Shown here: in pieces, positions 54,835-64,000 of the stretch
How positions within the stretch are numbered: position 1 is the stretch's first letter
Layout: every line of letters begins with the position of its first letter
DNA from: Phytomonas francai
Taxonomy: Eukaryota > Euglenozoa > Kinetoplastea > Trypanosomatida > Trypanosomatidae
Length of the DNA stretch: 64,000 nt
Assembly (NCBI GenBank): GCA_001766655.1
Contig: MJCC01000008.1
Coordinates: forward strand, 63,008 to 127,007
Direction of reading: 5' to 3'
The notes under the pieces: model-generated
The model's database searches: none
Told to the model about the DNA's origin: nothing
Seen by the model: the letters and a program-made list of their open reading frames with translations, nothing else
Made by a program: the position numbers and the translations under genes

Positions 54835-55794
54835 ATGAGCGCAAACCTTATCACGAAGCGGGATGTACGTGAGCATGTAAAGGTCACTCTTGAACCGTTG
54901 CTGGAGGACGGCACGATTGATGCTGAGCATCTCAAGTCACTCGTGAAGTCCGTACCGGACGCGATAGGTCTGCCCGCTAGTCCCTCACAGGTGCAGCAAC
55001 AGATTCTAGACAGGCTCCTCACAACGCTAGAAGAGGAGGGGACGGACGCTGAGGTAATAGACCGCGTTCGCGCACGCCTACCCTCTCCTTCCGGTGAGGA
55101 AAAGCCACCCCTAACGCTAGCAAGTGAAACGGGAGATGGGCTCAGCAACGCGCCGACGACCGCGGCGAGGCCCGCCCCCTTCGACCTCGGCATGCTGAAG
55201 GCGCACATGTCTAAAAAACGCGAGGAGCTCCACCAGAGGAGGGAGCTGGTCGTCAAGCCACACCCTGCCGTGGAGGCGAAGGAGGTCGTTTCCGGCGTAC
55301 CGCGGGCGGCCGTCGCGGTTGAGGCCGTCCAGGCGGAGGGGAGGGTGGGCACGACGTCAAAGGTGAGCAGCGGGCGGCGCTCGGAGTGCACGATGGCGAC
55401 GCGCAGCGCTCTGCCGGACGGCGGCGGCGCCCCTGCAGGGCTCGCTAGCCCCAGCGAGGGCACGACGCGGGTCCCGCTGTCGGCGGAGGGTTGCCAAAGT
55501 GAGCGCGCGGCACCGATTGCTCTCACAGCGGCGCCCGTCGAGGAAGACCTTTACGCGGACCTTATCACTCCCCAACGCGAGCGCACTGGCCTTAGCGGTG
55601 GCCACCGGGGAGGCTGGGGCGCGCGCGGCTCGCGTGGTCGAGGCGGCTGGCGGGGGGCGCAGCGTCCGCCTATCGACGAGGCATTTCACCCCTTTTACCC
55701 CCCGCCTGAGGGGGGGTACGTGCCGAAGCGGGCCTCAAAAAACTGGCAGGGATACAACGCTCAGGATTATAATTACTATTCGCGGCCATACTAA
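54835..55794 (+). CDS. RGG-box protein, putative RNA-binding
   Basis: 319 aa from the ATG at 54835. The first ~80 residues are helical and acidic (KRDVREHVKVTLEPLLEDGT, DAEHLKSLVKSVPDAIG, QVQQQILDRLLTTLEEEGT). The middle is Ala/Val/Gly-rich and disordered. Residues about 255-285 carry an Arg/Gly box (GGHRGGWGARGSRGRGGWRG), followed by a Tyr/Pro-rich tail ending YNYYSRPY. RGG boxes bind RNA and are arginine-methylated in trypanosomatids. The composition fits an mRNA-associated or stress-granule protein. No RRM or other classical RNA-binding domain is seen. GC content is highest in the disordered middle and RGG part (about 55150-55730). Confidence 0.75.
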   Translation: MSANLITKRDVREHVKVTLEPLLEDGTIDAEHLKSLVKSVPDAIGLPASPSQVQQQILDRLLTTLEEEGTDAEVIDRVRARLPSPSGEEKPPLTLASETGDGLSNAPTTAARPAPFDLGMLKAHMSKKREELHQRRELVVKPHPAVEAKEVVSGVPRAAVAVEAVQAEGRVGTTSKVSSGRRSECTMATRSALPDGGGAPAGLASPSEGTTRVPLSAEGCQSERAAPIALTAAPVEEDLYADLITPQRERTGLSGGHRGGWGARGSRGRGGWRGAQRPPIDEAFHPFYPPPEGGYVPKRASKNWQGYNAQDYNYYSRPY

Positions 55795-57041
55795 AAGGCA
55801 TCTGTTGCTTATTGATTCTCCCTCTGAGGCACTGCTATATAAAAATATATATGCCTACCTGCATTGCGGTAGGTTGTGTACACTACTGAACTGTTGACGT
55901 AATACTCATCATGTGTTCCTACTAATTGTATTTTGTTGTGTTGTGTTCTAGCAACAAACAAAATGGAAACAGAAAAAAAGAACTACACCTATATCGTTGT
56001 GCATATAGATGTATCCAAGTCCAAGCTTGACAGGAAAAGATTAAGAGTGTTTTTAGATTTAGAATTTTTCTTTTGTGTGTGCTTCTGCTCAAGTAGTCTT
56101 GTTGAATCCTTTATTGTTGTTACTGTTTGTTTTCTCTTCGTTGCGCAACACATGCAGAAGTAAATGGGCGCAGCGCAAGCCCTTTTGAATTATTAAAAAC
56201 AGCTTACTAAAGAGCGATTCGAAGGGAAAAAACGCATTAAAAGTCACGGTAAGCCTTTCTTCCTAATCGCTGGCAAGGTGACTAGCTAGGCGAGGCTAGA
56301 ATTCAAAAGAGTTGGACTCTTTTTGGGTGTGCAAATTACTATCCGTTCACCGATGATATCATATCTCAGCTTTTCGTATCGTAAGCTTATTTCAGGCCGA
56401 AAATAGCTCGTATGCGGTTGTGAAGAAGCTCGCCAATTACTCCATTAGGGTGCATCAAGACATTTCACGCATGCTATAGTTTTGGGAGGGTGGCTTATAA
56501 GGTGGCCAATAGTACACACATATATATGCTTGTGTGCATATGTATTTGTACGCAGAATTATCATAGCCCAAGCTAGCATCTAGGCAATTTTGTGGTCCTA
56601 TACCTTTGGTTGTCGATGATCTTGCTCTGCTTCATCTTCTATGGTTAATAAATAATAACAATGCTGTATGAAACACTTCTAAGTGAAAAGGTAATTTGAT
56701 AGTGACTTTTGTAAAGTGAAACTTGAATATGCCGTGTTGTTTTTCTAATAACTTCCTTCAAAGAAGAAACAATTGAATTTGGTTTATTAAAAATGTAAAT
56801 GTCTTTAATGAAAAAAATATCCACTGCATGTGTTCAGATTTTAACGCTGCATTTGTTTTTCTATATCTAAAATAGGAAGACTTCATGTTGAATACACAAT
56901 AGATAGGATTTTTGTGCATGCGAAACGCTGGTATTCCATACTATAGCGTGGAAAATTTTGCTAAGTGTGTTGAAAATATTCGTGATTCCCTCGTTTTATC
57001 TCCTAGTAGTCAATTTTCTGATCAACGTTAGAAAATACTTG

Positions 57042-57107
<66 letters not shown>

Positions 57108-57239
57108 TAAGTACTCAGAGGTCTTGCAGTTGACAAAAAAAAACTGCAAGGTCCAAAACGCTGTGCAGGTGTATATAAATACATACATATAGACACGCAT
57201 ATAGTATCGCAGCTGCAGGTCCCTCTATTTTGCTCTTCT
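55795..57239. other. 1.4 kb spacer, no gene seen
   Basis: AT-rich throughout, ending with the (CA)n(TA)n array at 57042-57106. An open stretch at 55933-56163 is T/V/F-rich and unconvincing. No RNA gene recognised. Confidence 0.5.
57042..57106 (+). repeat. Compound (CA)n(TA)n microsatellite
   Basis: About 26 bases of CA repeat pass directly into about 39 bases of TA repeat, 134 bases upstream of the acyl-CoA-binding-protein start. Purine-pyrimidine alternation makes it prone to unusual DNA structure and length change. Confidence 0.95.
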
Positions 57240-57971
57240 ATGGATTTTACCTATCCAGAAAAGTACTTCAAGGCAGCCTCATTCTTCAATAGTTACATAG
57301 GGGACCTGGAAAGCACTACGTTGCTTGATGATGAGCAAAAATTAATTTTATATGCGTTAAAAAAGCAAGCTGAGGAAGGGCCCTGCACGGGAGCTGCACC
57401 GTCGTTTTGGAACTCCAAAGAATTCTACAAGTATAAGGCATGGTCTAGATTAGGTAACATTAGCAAATTCGAGGCTATGGTATATTTTGTAAATCAACTA
57501 GAGGAAATACTTGGAGGTCCAGTGAATTGGAGAGAAAAAATGCAGGAAGCTCAGCCGCAGGCTATGAACGGTAGCACACTACCGAAATCGGCGGCAGACT
57601 CCTCTGCGGCCGATTTATTATCAAATCGATTGTTGTCTCCCTCAGATTGGGACAAAGATCTTTCTGATCATGCGGAACCAACGGCCAACAACATCGCCTT
57701 CATGGCCTCGCGAGTCATGCACACGAGGCGCTTATGCGAGCAGTTGAAAGAGTTGAACGCGAAACTCACTAGGGACTTGCAAGTTCAGAAAAGGTTGGAA
57801 AAAGACACCTCGCCACTCTGTAAAGAACGCTTGGTTGAGCCTGATATAGCTGCTAAGGGGGAAATAGCATCACACTTTTCATTTTCTTCGTCAAATTGCT
57901 CGCAGAAACGCACCTCACTTCAGTTAGATGACACAAGACAGTGTGGATTGGAGTGGTTGAGCTGGATATGA
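57240..57971 (+). CDS. ACBP: Acyl-CoA-binding-protein domain with C-terminal extension
   Basis: 243 aa. Residues about 5-92 form an ACBP domain: YFKAASFFNSYIGDLESTTLLDDEQKL-like first helices, then LYALKKQAEEGPCTG and KYKAWSRLGNISKFEAMVYFVNQL, which carry the conserved Tyr/Lys/Trp of the acyl-CoA pocket (here YKAW). Free ACBPs are about 90 aa. Here a 150-residue Ser/Ala/Lys-rich tail follows, with a possible coiled-coil stretch (LCEQLKELNAKLTRDLQVQK). ACBPs buffer long-chain acyl-CoA and supply lipid synthesis, and in trypanosomes one supports GPI-anchor myristate exchange. The tail may add a targeting or membrane-contact role, which is inference. No signal peptide or membrane anchor is seen. 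Confidence 0.85.
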   Translation: MDFTYPEKYFKAASFFNSYIGDLESTTLLDDEQKLILYALKKQAEEGPCTGAAPSFWNSKEFYKYKAWSRLGNISKFEAMVYFVNQLEEILGGPVNWREKMQEAQPQAMNGSTLPKSAADSSAADLLSNRLLSPSDWDKDLSDHAEPTANNIAFMASRVMHTRRLCEQLKELNAKLTRDLQVQKRLEKDTSPLCKERLVEPDIAAKGEIASHFSFSSSNCSQKRTSLQLDDTRQCGLEWLSWI

Positions 57972-58405
57972 TAAGGAGCGAGAGGGTGATGGGATAACAG
58001 CAAGCCTTGATATATTGAGTGGGCGCCATATCCCTTGAACCGTATAATATTGGCGCCATCATTCCGATTCCATAATGTTTTCGACTGCAAGAAAGAAAAT
58101 TGCGTTGAATTGAACGTAGTCTCCTTGTTCCATACACTTTGCGTTCATATATAAAGTGTGGACGAATAGCTTGATAGTTCCTCAATGTAAAAGTATCTGC
58201 GGGGAAATCAATTGCCTCGTAAAGGGGTAAGCGGAATATTACTTCATCCCCTTTTTGTGTATGATTCACTACCTAATCTAGAAAATAAAAAAGGGAAACC
58301 CCTCGTTCTAAATGGGATTTTATAATTCAAAATATTCCTAAATATTTGGTTTCTTTTCATTACACAAGGATACAAAATTAGATTTACTGTGACACCGTTG
58401 TGTGA
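57972..58405. other. Spacer, no gene seen
   Basis: AT-rich presumed 3'UTR and 5'UTR. A 138-codon open stretch on the opposite strand (57853-58269) overlaps the ACBP gene and is regarded as chance. No clear pyrimidine tract. Possible acceptor in the T-rich sequence at 58340-58370. Confidence 0.4.
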
Positions 58406-59182
58406 ATGTCTTGGATGTGCTCCGGTATGACTAACGACGAGCTAGTTTCAGCGCTTGTTCGAAACAAGCTCCTCAAGTCTCCGATAGTTATTGCGGCAAT
58501 GCGTCGTATCGATCGCCGCTGGTTTATCCCCTCAACTTACACAGCTGCCGACGCATACAAGGACAGCCCTTTGTATATAGAACACGGCGCGACTATCAGT
58601 GCACCGCATATGCACGCCATCGCACTGGAAGTGATGGCACCGTATCTTGTGGAAAAGCGGCAAATTTCATCCTCTCCCGATCCCGCTATTCGTATTTTGG
58701 ACATTGGCAGTGGTAGCGGTTACCTTACAGCTGTTATAGCAGAGATATGCAGCACGTATCATACAGCACACAACCGGTCGTGGAAAGTCATCGGAATCGA
58801 GCATGTGAAAAAGCTTCAAAACAGTTCTCTCGATGCCATAAGAAAGAACTTCCCATCATGGATTGAGAAAGGCAATGTGGAGATCATTTGTGGTGATGGG
58901 CGCGACCCTGAAAAAACCCTCTTGGGAGAGACGAGAGCAGCCAGCTGCCCTCTCGATTTTGACGTCATACATGTAGGAGCTGCTATCCCAACCACCCCAA
59001 CATCTCTGATCAAACTTTTAAAACTAAACGCATGCTTAATAGTGCCCGTTGGTGCACAGAACGAGTGCCAGAAGTTAATGGTCTTTACAAAAGACCAACA
59101 AGGAAAGGTAACACAGAAAACAAATTGCCTAGTTTCTTATATCCCGTTGACCTCGATTGAGGAGCAATTGAAAAACTGCTGA
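58406..59182 (+). CDS. PCMT: Protein-L-isoaspartate O-methyltransferase
   Basis: 258 aa. The substrate-side motif TISAPHMHAIALEVM (63-77) and the AdoMet-binding motif I RILDIGSGSGYLTAVIAE (96-113) are intact. Later come VIGIEHVKKLQ (motif with the ribose-binding acid), IICGDGRD, DVIHVGAAIP and LIVPVGAQNECQKLMVF. The enzyme methylates L-isoaspartyl residues to start repair of damaged proteins. Length is a little above the usual 225-230 because of loops around residues 85-95 and 115-125. No targeting signal, so probably cytosolic. Confidence 0.95.
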   Translation: MSWMCSGMTNDELVSALVRNKLLKSPIVIAAMRRIDRRWFIPSTYTAADAYKDSPLYIEHGATISAPHMHAIALEVMAPYLVEKRQISSSPDPAIRILDIGSGSGYLTAVIAEICSTYHTAHNRSWKVIGIEHVKKLQNSSLDAIRKNFPSWIEKGNVEIICGDGRDPEKTLLGETRAASCPLDFDVIHVGAAIPTTPTSLIKLLKLNACLIVPVGAQNECQKLMVFTKDQQGKVTQKTNCLVSYIPLTSIEEQLKNC

Positions 59183-59324
59183 TGTGGTTAGTTTTTTTCA
59201 GATCTTCTTTCTTGGATATATATATATTGTTCTCCTTGATTACGCCAAAACAAGGTATTGCAACACTATCGATACGTATATTGATGTGTTTTTCTTTTTC
59301 TTCAAAAATGCTTGCAACGCAACG

Positions 59325-59570
59325 ATGCAACTTTTACGCTTTCTATTTCCAATATTAGCTGTTCTGCCCCCAAAAAAATCAGCTTACAGTTCGGTTTTCA
59401 TACAATTAATGCGGAATTACTTTCTCGTGTGCAACCAAATGGTTGCTAAAAATCAGTATGGTTTACTTCCTCTTATGTTTTCACCACCTGTACAAGAATG
59501 CTTCGGGTTGGACAATAATAGCGCATCTCTAAACATGAAGAATGCTCTCAAGGAAGGGGAGCAAAAATAA
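59325..59570 (+). CDS. Possible small protein, 81 aa (doubtful)
   Basis: The ATG at 59325 opens 81 codons (content such as PPKKSAYSSVFIQLMRNYF and GLLPLMFSPPVQECFGLDN) to the TAA at 59568-59570. It lies between the PIMT stop and the next gene start at 59664. There is no AG between the nearest pyrimidine tract (59286-59302) and this ATG, and only about 90 bases remain for its 3'UTR plus the next splice site, so it may only be 3'UTR of PIMT. Confidence 0.25.
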   Translation: MQLLRFLFPILAVLPPKKSAYSSVFIQLMRNYFLVCNQMVAKNQYGLLPLMFSPPVQECFGLDNNSASLNMKNALKEGEQK

Positions 59571-59663
59571 ATTTAAGATTTGAAAACTCAAATTTTGGAA
59601 TCCCTTTGTGCATTGGTTTTTAGTATCATTGCTTTACATCGTATAGAGAGGACCGTAGACCTT

Positions 59664-61877
59664 ATGAGTGATTCTTCGTTAGTTTCGCTACCGAATTGCA
59701 TAAGTTACAAATACAACTTAAAGAGCAAGCGTGCCTTCGCCGTCCCCAGGCTTGCACATCAATTTAAACTAGAGTGGTCGTGGCCTGCAGCGTCTCCACA
59801 TCCCACAAATAAAACGAATGCATTGGTGCATGTAAAGTGCGAGCCTGTTAGCGACGTCTTGGAAAGGGGTAATGGGGAAGGCAGAGACGATACATCCCCA
59901 GGTGAGGGTCTCACGTGCGCGAACTCTATGCTAACATCTCCGCTCTGCACAGATGGTGGAATTGCTACGGATGAGACGTTAACGCACCAATTCCAGGGGG
60001 AAACCACCATTCTAAGCATGTCGGGAGACCCGCATCCAACCCCGCATAGTGTGTATGGCATGCGTGGTCCAGCCTCGCAAACATTCCACCTTCAACGAGT
60101 GGCGCTGCTTCTATCGGCTGGCTATCGATTTTACATCCCGCTTCAGGCATTAAGTACCCCCGAGCACCACGCTGATACTTCGAGTACTACCTACTGGAGG
60201 ACTGTGTTGAAGTTACCGAAGGAGTCCCCCAATGCGGATGTTCCCTTCTGCGCTGAGGTTGTAGTTGGAGAACTAGCGGCGATTGAGTGGGTAGCGAGTC
60301 AGCGAAAGGGAGAAGGCTCACAACCCGCGTCAAAACCTACGGCCGATCGTACCGTAAAAAATAAGCGAGGAGAGATAAAGACCTACTGGGCTCCCTTGCA
60401 CGATGCGCCCGCCAAGCTTCCAGTGCAGTCATTCTTTTTCCACTCCATTCCCTATAAATTAATGTGGCTCTCGCATGCGCCAAGCCGCCTTCTCGTCTCG
60501 CTTCCCTGCGAGGAGCGCCTGGTGACCTTGGAGGTCCCCCACAGGCCCCCCTCCGGCGGGAGTGGCGGCTACGTAGTTGGCCAAACCAAGCCCATTTCAC
60601 GGCAGCCCCTGCATGCCATTCAGCTGCCGCGCGGCGTCGTTCCGCTGGATATGGCCGAAATTTACGCCCGGCCCTTCCTGGCGCTTGGGACCTACGAGCA
60701 CGGCGTCCTGATCTATTCCCTCGATCTGTCCACCGGTGAGGTCGAGCACGCCGTGCGGCAGATCAGCATCGCCAACTCCGGAAGCACTATCTTTCCCATC
60801 ACAAAAGTCGCCGCGGTGTTCCCGCCGCCGCGTTCCCGTTTGGATCACCACCACACAGCCAGAGGCACCATTTCACCAGAGTTTAAATGGAAAAAACGCG
60901 CGGAACAGATCGCCTCCCTCGCGGACGGTGTCCTCTTCTGCTGCTCCGCCCTAGACCCTCAACCATGTATAGCAAAGCAGCTAAATTTGAGTGATGCCAT
61001 CATCGAGAACTTTTCAGTCGGAAGACTCACCGAGGAGGTGATTAGTGTTGGAAGCCAGATCGACCCGCGGGTCGGCGTGCTTTTTTCCACGATAAGCCAA
61101 GGATTGGTCCGCTTGGTGGTGTACCCTGATGTGGGGCCAACCTCTGCGAGGTCCTCTCGAGTCCCTTCCAGCAACAGCAGTTGTGGCGAGTTAAGTGGTG
61201 GGGAAAGCTCAGACGGGGGGAAAGAGCAGGACGTGCAAAAGGCACGAAGAGGCCACGCGTACGATCGGGTGCTGGAGCTGCTGACGTGGCTTCGCGCCCA
61301 CCCTTCGTGCAGTATCTCGGAGCGGGTGCCGCCGTTTGTGTGCGCCATGCGCAGCAGGGGCTCCACGTTTGCGGGTGTTATTCGAATCGCCGAGGGCGCC
61401 ACGGTCTTCGAAGCGGACGGAAAGTACGAGCGCAAAGGTAAGCCTCTGTTCGGGCCCTCTAGCAAGCACTGGATGCCGGTCGTCACGGTGGAAAATATGC
61501 TCCTTCTGCTGGATCGGAGCTTGATCAATTACAACGTGGTCTCATCATTCCCTCTGGCGCCGTCATCTCATGGACAGAAAATCTCCAAACCCCACCAAAC
61601 TTGTGAGGCCGGCAACAGCGATGCAGTGAAGCTCGAAGGCTCCGTTGACGACAAGATGGGCGCGCCATCCGGAAGCACCGCCCGACAAAAAAGGCGATTG
61701 GAAGCTCCAGAAAGTAAGCCAAAGGAAATGATGCTGCCGGATGAAATAGAAGACCTTTGCACGGGAGTGGTCTCACTTTCAGCAGGAGATGAATGGCTGT
61801 GCGTTGCTGCCGCACACCATCGAAATTGGATCTCTATACTAAGCTACGCGGGGCATCCGAAGTCCACTAATAAATAG
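59664..61877 (+). CDS. Large hypothetical protein, 737 aa, possible beta-propeller
   Basis: The ATG at 59664 follows a short tract with AG (…GGTTTTTAG near 59620). An upstream TTG at 59580 is in frame but is not needed. The protein has short strand-like segments separated by Gly/Ser-rich loops (SRLLVSLPCEERLVTLEVPH; RPFLALGTYEHGVLIYSLDL; FPITKVAAVFPPP; ILSYAGHPKS), which suggests a WD-like or other beta-propeller, but no canonical WD motif is seen. Two long disordered inserts (about residues 55-140 and 505-560) are Ser/Gly/Glu-rich. A Lys/Arg-rich stretch near the C-terminus (ARQKRRLEAPESKPKE) could be a nuclear signal. No family or function is recognised. Confidence 0.7.
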   Translation: MSDSSLVSLPNCISYKYNLKSKRAFAVPRLAHQFKLEWSWPAASPHPTNKTNALVHVKCEPVSDVLERGNGEGRDDTSPGEGLTCANSMLTSPLCTDGGIATDETLTHQFQGETTILSMSGDPHPTPHSVYGMRGPASQTFHLQRVALLLSAGYRFYIPLQALSTPEHHADTSSTTYWRTVLKLPKESPNADVPFCAEVVVGELAAIEWVASQRKGEGSQPASKPTADRTVKNKRGEIKTYWAPLHDAPAKLPVQSFFFHSIPYKLMWLSHAPSRLLVSLPCEERLVTLEVPHRPPSGGSGGYVVGQTKPISRQPLHAIQLPRGVVPLDMAEIYARPFLALGTYEHGVLIYSLDLSTGEVEHAVRQISIANSGSTIFPITKVAAVFPPPRSRLDHHHTARGTISPEFKWKKRAEQIASLADGVLFCCSALDPQPCIAKQLNLSDAIIENFSVGRLTEEVISVGSQIDPRVGVLFSTISQGLVRLVVYPDVGPTSARSSRVPSSNSSCGELSGGESSDGGKEQDVQKARRGHAYDRVLELLTWLRAHPSCSISERVPPFVCAMRSRGSTFAGVIRIAEGATVFEADGKYERKGKPLFGPSSKHWMPVVTVENMLLLLDRSLINYNVVSSFPLAPSSHGQKISKPHQTCEAGNSDAVKLEGSVDDKMGAPSGSTARQKRRLEAPESKPKEMMLPDEIEDLCTGVVSLSAGDEWLCVAAAHHRNWISILSYAGHPKSTNK

Positions 61878-62765
61878 AAATTTAAAATGCTAAGGATTGA
61901 GGTAAACTTATCCACGCATTTCTCTCCTCCTCAATAGTTTTACGTGCCCTCACTTCGACTACAAAAAGTGTTTGCACAACACTAGTTAGGTGAACTAGGC
62001 TATGACTTTTTAATGACGAACAGCTCGGTTCCGCTCTACAGTACCTTTATGGTTCATGGATGTGTGGCTGCAGTAACTAATAGCTGAGCCAAATTCGCTT
62101 CCATGACAAAAAAAGACGCCACATGTTCGAAGTAGCAGTAAAGTACTTCTTTTGCCAAAATATCGTTAGTGTAATGCTATGACTATTACTTCTACGTCTT
62201 TTACCGTTCCTCCATAATCAATGCTGGGGTGACTCTTGTCCTTTGAGCCTGGTGGTGGGCTCCCCTATTTTTTCAGGGGGTGGGGTGGGGAAAATTAGGT
62301 GCTCTAAGCTAAATGAAAAGGGAAGTTTAAAATTGTACAGTACATCTCATTCTTCCCTGTTCTGTGCAATCCACCCAATGTTAGATGTCTGTGGGTATTA
62401 TAGAAGTGGAAGACGTAATTCCTTCACATCGAAGAAGGGAATTTGGGACATAGATTTTTTTTAGAAATCCGAAGCCCCCTCTGGATCCAAAGCAAGCGAG
62501 AAAAAGGGCGACTTGGGTCAATGCTTGCCATAATTATAGAATATTTGGCTTGTCCTAAAACGGGTAAAAAATCTGATGACTCTTATTTGTATATGCACAC
62601 CACCCAATTCAGCATTTCTGTTTGCTTCACGTCCCCGGCAACGGACATTTTGATAGTATTCTAGCTAGAGGAAGGATTTAACAGGAGTTTTTTCCTTGTA
62701 GGATCCTTTAATTTTTCCCATAAAGTGTAGCGCATTGCCGATCCCTCTCAACTTTTCTAGATACA
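61878..62765. other. 0.9 kb spacer, no gene seen
   Basis: Mixed composition with a G-rich patch (62275-62291), a T-run at 62454-62461 and short open stretches (62021-62095, 62243-62464, 62443-62664) that lack clear splice signals. A T/C tract with TTTTCTAG just before the next gene (AG 62759-62760) is the probable acceptor, 5 bases before the ATG. Confidence 0.5.
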
Positions 62766-63881
62766 ATGGAGCCCAACGATTTTGAATTCCCGCCGGACCC
62801 GGTGCCGCACAGCCTCGCGCCCTTTCCCTCCCTCCAGTCGATCCCGATCAGCGTGCTGGCGCAGACCCCTGTCGACCAGCTCCCGCCGACGTCGGCCCCG
62901 GCGAGCGGGACGTACTCCATTCGGCAAATCATGCGCAGCGCGATGTGCTTCGCCGCGAAGTCGAGCCTGGGCGGGTACCGAAACGTGCGCGCGGGGCTCG
63001 GCGAGGGCGATCTCGCCGGCGCCGGCCCGCCCGCCGACCCCTTCGCGCTCGGGACGCCGATCCTCGGCCGGGGAGGGGAGGCCGCGGGGGCGGGGCGCGA
63101 GGGGCCGCCGCGCGAGGCCGCCACCGCCGCGGCCGAGCCGGGCGAGCAGGAGCCTTGGCAACGCGCCAGCCGCAATCGCCGCTCGCGCGCGGAGTGGACG
63201 GAGGCGGAGATGCGTAATTTTTTTCACGCGCTTTCGCAGTATGGGACGGATTTCGCCGCGATCTCCGTACTCTTCCCGGGGAGGTCAAGAGCGGATGTAA
63301 AGCTGCTGTACCGACGTGAAATGCGTAAGCGTCCTAATAGAGTTCGGCTCGCCCTTCAGAAGAAAAAGGATATTGATTTGCCCACCTTTGAAATGTTCTT
63401 GAAAGAAAAGCGGGCTCGCGAACAGCCACCGAAAAAAATCCTCGCCTTGGAAGAAGAACAGCTCCTTCAGCAGATCGCGCAGGTCGAACCGGGTTCAGAG
63501 GACCATGCCTCTGGTAGTAGAACTGTCGAGGAGGACCGAAATGAATTTTTCCTGATAGAAATGCCGAGCGACACTACCCAACCTAAGAGCTCCACGACGC
63601 GTCCATCCGTGGTTTCCGGAAAGGAAAACAACGCGGCAGAGGGTCACCACGCCCGGTCATCCCCCTCTGCCGTCGATAATGACACGCCTAGGCCGTTGAA
63701 ACGGAAAAGAGAAGTCAACGATGGGCGTGATGAGGAGCCGACGCTGCTGGAGATGACCCTGAAGCATCCGAAAGGGGACGAAGCGATGAGGTCGACTGAA
63801 GAGGCTGCTCTTGAAAGCTTCGATGCGTTTGACTTTCCACAGGGTTCCCGTGACGAATTCGATGATGCGTTTTTGTTCTAG
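62766..63881 (+). CDS. BDP1: TFIIIB subunit BDP1 (B'') homologue, SANT domain
   Basis: 371 aa. The SANT/Myb-like domain at residues about 142-190 reads AEWTEAEMRNFFHALSQYGTDFAAIS, then FPGRSRADVKLLYRREMRKRP. It has the BDP1-typical 'WTxxExxxFFxALxxxGTDFxxIxxLFPxRSRxxxKxxYxxExKxRP' pattern, continuing into IDLPTFEMFLKEKR. BDP1 with BRF1 and TBP forms TFIIIB, which recruits RNA polymerase III to tRNA, 5S and U-snRNA genes. It is much shorter than yeast or human BDP1, but trypanosomatid forms are reduced. Flanking regions are disordered: Ala/Gly/Pro-rich before, acidic after. GC is very high at 62770-63210 and lower after. The start follows AG 62759-62760. Confidence 0.88.
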   Translation: MEPNDFEFPPDPVPHSLAPFPSLQSIPISVLAQTPVDQLPPTSAPASGTYSIRQIMRSAMCFAAKSSLGGYRNVRAGLGEGDLAGAGPPADPFALGTPILGRGGEAAGAGREGPPREAATAAAEPGEQEPWQRASRNRRSRAEWTEAEMRNFFHALSQYGTDFAAISVLFPGRSRADVKLLYRREMRKRPNRVRLALQKKKDIDLPTFEMFLKEKRAREQPPKKILALEEEQLLQQIAQVEPGSEDHASGSRTVEEDRNEFFLIEMPSDTTQPKSSTTRPSVVSGKENNAAEGHHARSSPSAVDNDTPRPLKRKREVNDGRDEEPTLLEMTLKHPKGDEAMRSTEEAALESFDAFDFPQGSRDEFDDAFLF

Positions 63882-64000
63882 CTAAACTTGAAGGCTGTCC
63901 TTCGACAGCATGGCCTCCTTTTGTTCCTTAAATTACTGATTTTTTTTCCATTCCTTGGTGTTGTGGCGCACATCCTAGAGCGGTAAGGATGTAGAAAGAC
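63882..64000. other. Right edge of window, presumed 3'UTR
   Basis: AT-rich sequence with a T-run (63938-63945). It is too short to hold a recognisable gene. Confidence 0.4.

Overview
The window looks like nuclear DNA of a kinetoplastid, most likely a trypanosomatid. All of the roughly 32 recognisable genes lie on the + strand. None needs an intron to be read. They are separated by 230-2000 base spacers that are AT-rich and full of polypyrimidine tracts followed by AG, the arrangement expected for spliced-leader trans-splicing of one long polycistronic unit. Several products are kinetoplastid-type: an RtcB-independent Trl1-type tRNA ligase, a cap 2'-O-methyltransferase, a SAS6-like protein, a trypanosomatid-type cofactor-independent phosphoglycerate mutase, and flagellar dynein-regulatory and central-pair proteins. 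From memory, the order beta-adaptin / OSCP / prolyl oligopeptidase / ... / RFC / ORC-like / ... / MTr1 / iPGM matches T. brucei chromosome 10. I cannot name the species. No strand switch, SL RNA, rRNA, tRNA, transposon or CRISPR was found. One assembly gap of N lies at 33471-33815.

Layout. 1-8.3 kb: 3' end of a possible tail-anchored protein (frame broken), a proline-rich protein with an ankyrin-like segment, an unknown protein, tRNA ligase TRL1, a 69-aa protein resembling the Rsa3 ribosome-assembly domain, and a TMEM65-family protein flanked by EF-hands. 8.3-17 kb: a 1.3 kb spacer with a possible structured RNA, then a SET-domain protein, a hotdog thioesterase, UFL1 (UFM1 E3 ligase), an AFG1-type mitochondrial ATPase and an FCP1/NIF phosphatase. 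17-26 kb: a 2 kb low-complexity spacer, then beta-adaptin, ATP synthase OSCP, prolyl oligopeptidase and an unknown membrane protein. 26-34.5 kb: a SPEF2/CPC1-like central-pair protein, RFC3/Rfc5 clamp-loader subunit, a 65-aa basic protein and an ORC5-like ATPase cut by the gap. 34.9-46 kb: a TMEM184-family membrane protein, a coiled-coil protein, a cytochrome b5/MAPR protein, MTr1, iPGM, a 1.4 kb spacer with broken reading frames, SAS6-like, a possible tandem winged-helix mitochondrial protein and a divergent mitochondrial carrier. 47-64 kb: a large Cys-rich protein, DRC1, an unknown membrane protein, an RGG protein, an acyl-CoA-binding protein, a PIMT methyltransferase, a large unknown protein and the TFIIIB subunit BDP1.

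The genes do not form one pathway, as is normal for trypanosomatid units. Themes do recur. Flagellum/basal body: SPEF2-like, DRC1, SAS6-like and perhaps the 159-aa coiled-coil protein. Mitochondrion: OSCP, AFG1, TMEM65-EF, carrier, possible winged-helix protein. RNA processing and transcription: TRL1, MTr1, BDP1. Replication: RFC and ORC5-like, two genes apart. Base composition swings sharply inside genes. Many coding regions contain a very GC-rich block with less extreme ends, while spacers are AT-rich with poly-T, poly-C, (TG)n, (TA)n and (CT)n runs.

Many genes can be read upstream of their first plausible ATG only through polypyrimidine tracts or from non-ATG codons. I therefore placed starts at the first ATG after the likely splice-acceptor AG. 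Spacers not listed separately hold only AT-rich or low-complexity sequence and presumed UTRs.
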